This document shows, piece by piece, positions 6,150 through 7,713 of a DNA stretch of 7,713 nucleotides (positions are counted from its first letter, which is position 1; every line of letters starts with the position of its first letter). The stretch comes from an uncultured Flavobacteriales bacterium (lineage in GTDB: Bacteria; Bacteroidota; Bacteroidia; Flavobacteriales; UBA1820), in the NCBI GenBank assembly GCA_959608625.1, contig CAUHQV010000054.1, forward strand, positions 1 through 7,713, read 5' to 3'. The notes under the pieces are model-generated. The model ran no database searches. It was not told the DNA's origin and saw only the letters and a list, made by a program, of their open reading frames with translations. Position numbers and translations under genes: made by a program.

Positions 6150-7265
6150 ATGATTACAGCCGAACAGGTAAAAGACATACAGACCCGCACCGCCGACTTG
6201 GGAAAATACCTCGAGATCGAAAAAAAACTCACCCGCATCGAAGCCGACGAAGAAAAGACACAGGATCCTTCGTTCTGGAATGACGCCAAAGAAGCCGAAA
6301 AGCTGATGAAGCACCTGCGCAGTGAAAAACGTTGGGTGGACGATTTCCAGGCCGTAAAAACAGCGGCGGACGACTTGGAAGTGATCTACGATTTTTACAA
6401 GCAGGAAGACGCGACGGAAGAAGAAGTCCAAACCCACTACAATTCAGCGCTGAAACTCCTGGAAGACCTGGAATTTAAAAATATGCTCTCCGGCGAGGAA
6501 GATGCCATGAGCGCTGTACTGCAGATCACAGCCGGAGCCGGCGGGACGGAAAGTAACGACTGGGCCTCGATACTGATGCGTATGTATCTGATGTGGGGGG
6601 AAAATTTCGGCGCCAAAATCCGCGAACTCAACTTCCAGGAAGGCGACGTAGCGGGCATCAAGACGGTTACGCTGGAATTCGATGCGGAATACGCTTTCGG
6701 CTACCTCAAAGGCGAGAATGGCGTACATCGCCTGGTGCGCATCTCCCCTTTCGATTCGGCTGCACGTCGACATACGTCCTTTGCCTCGGTATACGTTTAT
6801 CCGCTGGTGGACGATACGATCGACATCCAAATCAACCCGGCAGATATTTCGTGGGATACTTTCCGTTCTTCAGGCGCCGGCGGACAGAACGTGAACAAGG
6901 TCGAAACGGGGGTGCGGTTGCACCATGCCCCTTCCGGTATCGTGATCGAAAATACGGAAACACGTTCTCAGTTGGAGAACAAGGAAAAAGCGATGCAGCT
7001 CCTGCGCTCACAGTTGTACCGGATGGAGCTGGAAAAACGCCAGGCCAAACGGGCCGAGATCGAAGCGGGAAAAATGAAGATAGAATGGGGGTCGCAGATA
7101 CGGAATTACGTGTTGCAACCTTATAAACTGGTCAAGGATTTAAGAACGGGTTACGAAACCTCCGATACCGACGGTATTCTTTCGGGGCGGATAGACGACC
7201 TTCTGAAATCCTACCTGATGATGATGGGGCAAAAGGATGAAAGCGCCGATAATAGCCCGTTTTAA
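6150..7265 (+). CDS. prfB: Peptide chain release factor 2 (continuous frame, no programmed frameshift)
   Basis: This is a 371-residue class I release factor that recognises UGA and UAA on the ribosome and triggers peptide release. The N-terminal helical domain (about 1-110) is followed by the codon-reading domain with the RF2 tripeptide SPF at 199-201 (ISPFDSAARRHTSF). The release motif GGQ is at 244-246 (SGAGGQNVNK), where Gln is normally methylated. The C-terminal part (RNYVLQPYKLVKDLRTGYET) is also typical. Both motifs are offset by six from E. coli RF2 (205-207, 250-252). ATG 6150 is preceded by AAGGACAAAAGAGATAAA, with only a weak ribosome site, and MITAEQ is a natural start for the family. 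Residues 20-22 (TAC CTC GAG) occupy the place of the UGA frameshift site of many prfB genes, so RF2 autoregulation through that site is absent. I see no clear promoter between the aroQ terminator and the start. Confidence 0.97.
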   Translation: MITAEQVKDIQTRTADLGKYLEIEKKLTRIEADEEKTQDPSFWNDAKEAEKLMKHLRSEKRWVDDFQAVKTAADDLEVIYDFYKQEDATEEEVQTHYNSALKLLEDLEFKNMLSGEEDAMSAVLQITAGAGGTESNDWASILMRMYLMWGENFGAKIRELNFQEGDVAGIKTVTLEFDAEYAFGYLKGENGVHRLVRISPFDSAARRHTSFASVYVYPLVDDTIDIQINPADISWDTFRSSGAGGQNVNKVETGVRLHHAPSGIVIENTETRSQLENKEKAMQLLRSQLYRMELEKRQAKRAEIEAGKMKIEWGSQIRNYVLQPYKLVKDLRTGYETSDTDGILSGRIDDLLKSYLMMMGQKDESADNSPF

Positions 7266-7360
7266 ATCGGCTCTGGTTTGGAACGGGACAATATTCGGCA
7301 ATAATCGTCGGTTTTTCACTACCAAGTATTCTCTCCCGTCCCGCCGGGATCACCCGGTAT
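7266..7360. other. Intergenic stretch after prfB
   Basis: No gene is visible. The stretch has a small hairpin (CCGGG-ATCA-CCCGG, 7344-7357) without a T-run, and a 6-bp complementary pair (CGGGAC 7284-7289, GTCCCG 7338-7343). Neither is a convincing terminator for prfB. The structured repeat begins immediately after it. Confidence 0.45.
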
Positions 7361-7392
7361 TAACTTTCTTTTGTCTTGCCAAAAGAAAGTTA
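7361..7392. repeat. Perfect AT-rich 13-bp hairpin at the left edge of a structured element
   Basis: TAACTTTCTTTTG (7361-7373) and CAAAAGAAAGTTA (7380-7392) are exact reverse complements around a 6-nt loop TCTTGC. The CTTTTG/CAAAAG core returns near the window end, where a similar half-hairpin begins (ACTTTTCTTTTG, 7691-7702). This is inference of a repeat family from one copy, not a database match. Confidence 0.75.
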
Positions 7393-7424
7393 CAAAGAAA
7401 ACTCGCTTTCGCCCTGCGCTGACA

Positions 7425-7510
7425 GTTCCCGTCGCGGTTTTATTCCCGGCTTCGGGCTCAAAGCATTCGGTATCGTATTTCGCCCTCGCCGGAAATATCC
7501 GCTCGGGAAC
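7425..7510. repeat. Long imperfect hairpin I
   Basis: Nested complementary blocks fall in register: GTTCCCG 7425-7431 with CGGGAAC 7504-7510, GCGG 7434-7437 with CCGC 7499-7502, CCGGC 7446-7450 with GCCGG 7488-7492, and GGGC 7454-7457 with GCCC 7482-7485. The apical loop is about 24 nt. Four ordered blocks are unlikely by chance. Confidence 0.6.
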
Positions 7511-7544
7511 AGACGCTGCGGGCAGATGTATTAAAACCCCGCTT

Positions 7545-7669
7545 CGGTTTTGCCGGCGGGAGGAAGCCCGGAAACAGGAAAAGGGCGGAGACTGTCCGAG
7601 CCTGCTTTAGCAGGCGAGTTTCGCAGCCCGCCGTTTTCGGGCGTTCCGAGCGGCGATAATGCAAAACCG
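7545..7669. repeat. Long imperfect hairpin II with a perfect apical stem
   Basis: The base is CGGTTTTGC 7545-7553 with GCAAAACCG 7661-7669. Above it GGAA 7562-7565 pairs with TTCC 7644-7647, then GCCCGGAAAC 7566-7575 with GTTTTCGGGC 7633-7642 (one G-T), then GGCGG 7584-7588 with CCGCC 7628-7632. The apex is GCCTGC-TTTA-GCAGGC (7600-7615). A T-rich run (7678-7687) follows the base, so transcription from the left might end here. Confidence 0.6.
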
Positions 7670-7713
7670 GCGGAGGCTTTTTCTTTTGGTACTTTTCTTT
7701 TGTGTTGGTGACA

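Larger units (their letters stand above)
7393..7713. repeat. Structured non-coding element with inverted ends, cut by the window end
   Basis: The body is bounded by inverted ends: CAAAGAAAA (7393-7401) and TTTTCTTTTG (7679-7688) are complementary with one bulged base. Matching AAGT/ACTT bases lie just outside them. Inside are two consecutive long imperfect GC-rich hairpins (7425-7510 and 7545-7669). The frames across it (for example 7371-7610 on + and 7458-7664 on -) show no domain and follow the inverted-repeat composition, so I do not call genes. It has no transposase and could be a MITE-like or REP-like dispersed repeat, or a structured RNA. The right edge lies beyond the window. Confidence 0.55.

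Noticed and set aside
7255..7287. CCCGTT/AACGGG pair overlapping the prfB stop as its terminator
   Set aside because: The loop is about 20 nt and no T-run follows.
7371..7664. ORFs of 79 codons (+, 7371-7610) and 68 codons (-, 7458-7664) in the tail
   Set aside because: They overlap on opposite strands inside a region made of inverted repeats, have low-complexity basic composition, no recognisable domain and no good start context. Stop-free stretches are expected in GC-rich palindromes.

Overview
The window reads as chromosomal DNA of a Bacteroidota bacterium, most likely order Bacteroidales. This rests on the promoters, which match the Bacteroidetes consensus (TTTG about 20 nt upstream of TAnnTTTG), on starts that mostly lack strong Shine-Dalgarno sites, and on the character of the proteins. 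The fairly high GC for the order, with short AT-rich promoter islands, would suit an Alistipes/Rikenellaceae-like genome, but that family call is inference.

Left part (1-2470, + strand): the 3' end of lon (ATP-dependent protease, Ser-Lys catalytic domain) is followed almost without a gap by a complete MsbA-like ABC exporter, and then by a strong GC-rich hairpin terminator. Middle part (2490-4238, - strand): a WaaP/Kdo-kinase-type lipopolysaccharide kinase converges on the exporter. Upstream of it, in the same direction, lies an AraC-family regulator with a textbook Bacteroidetes promoter. An exporter of the lipid-flippase type facing an LPS kinase suggests outer-membrane glycolipid assembly as a shared theme, although the two genes are not in one operon. 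The 4239-4660 gap contains an open frame of 53 codons for a single-pass membrane peptide that lacks a normal start codon.

Right part: a XerD-type tyrosine recombinase (- strand) and aroQ, a type II dehydroquinase (+ strand), diverge from a 73-bp AT-rich promoter region. aroQ ends in a good intrinsic terminator and is followed by prfB (release factor 2). This prfB is continuous: the site where many bacteria carry the in-frame UGA and +1 frameshift reads as sense.

The last 450 bases have no credible protein gene. They hold a highly structured non-coding element: a perfect 13-bp AT-rich hairpin, then two long imperfect GC-rich hairpins, enclosed by similar inverted ends, with a last AT-rich hairpin apparently cut in half by the window end. 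It looks like a dispersed Bacteroidales repeat or a structured RNA. Together with the start-less small ORF it is the least explained part of the window. The rest is ordinary housekeeping and envelope biology, and I see no defence island, CRISPR array, prophage or transposase.
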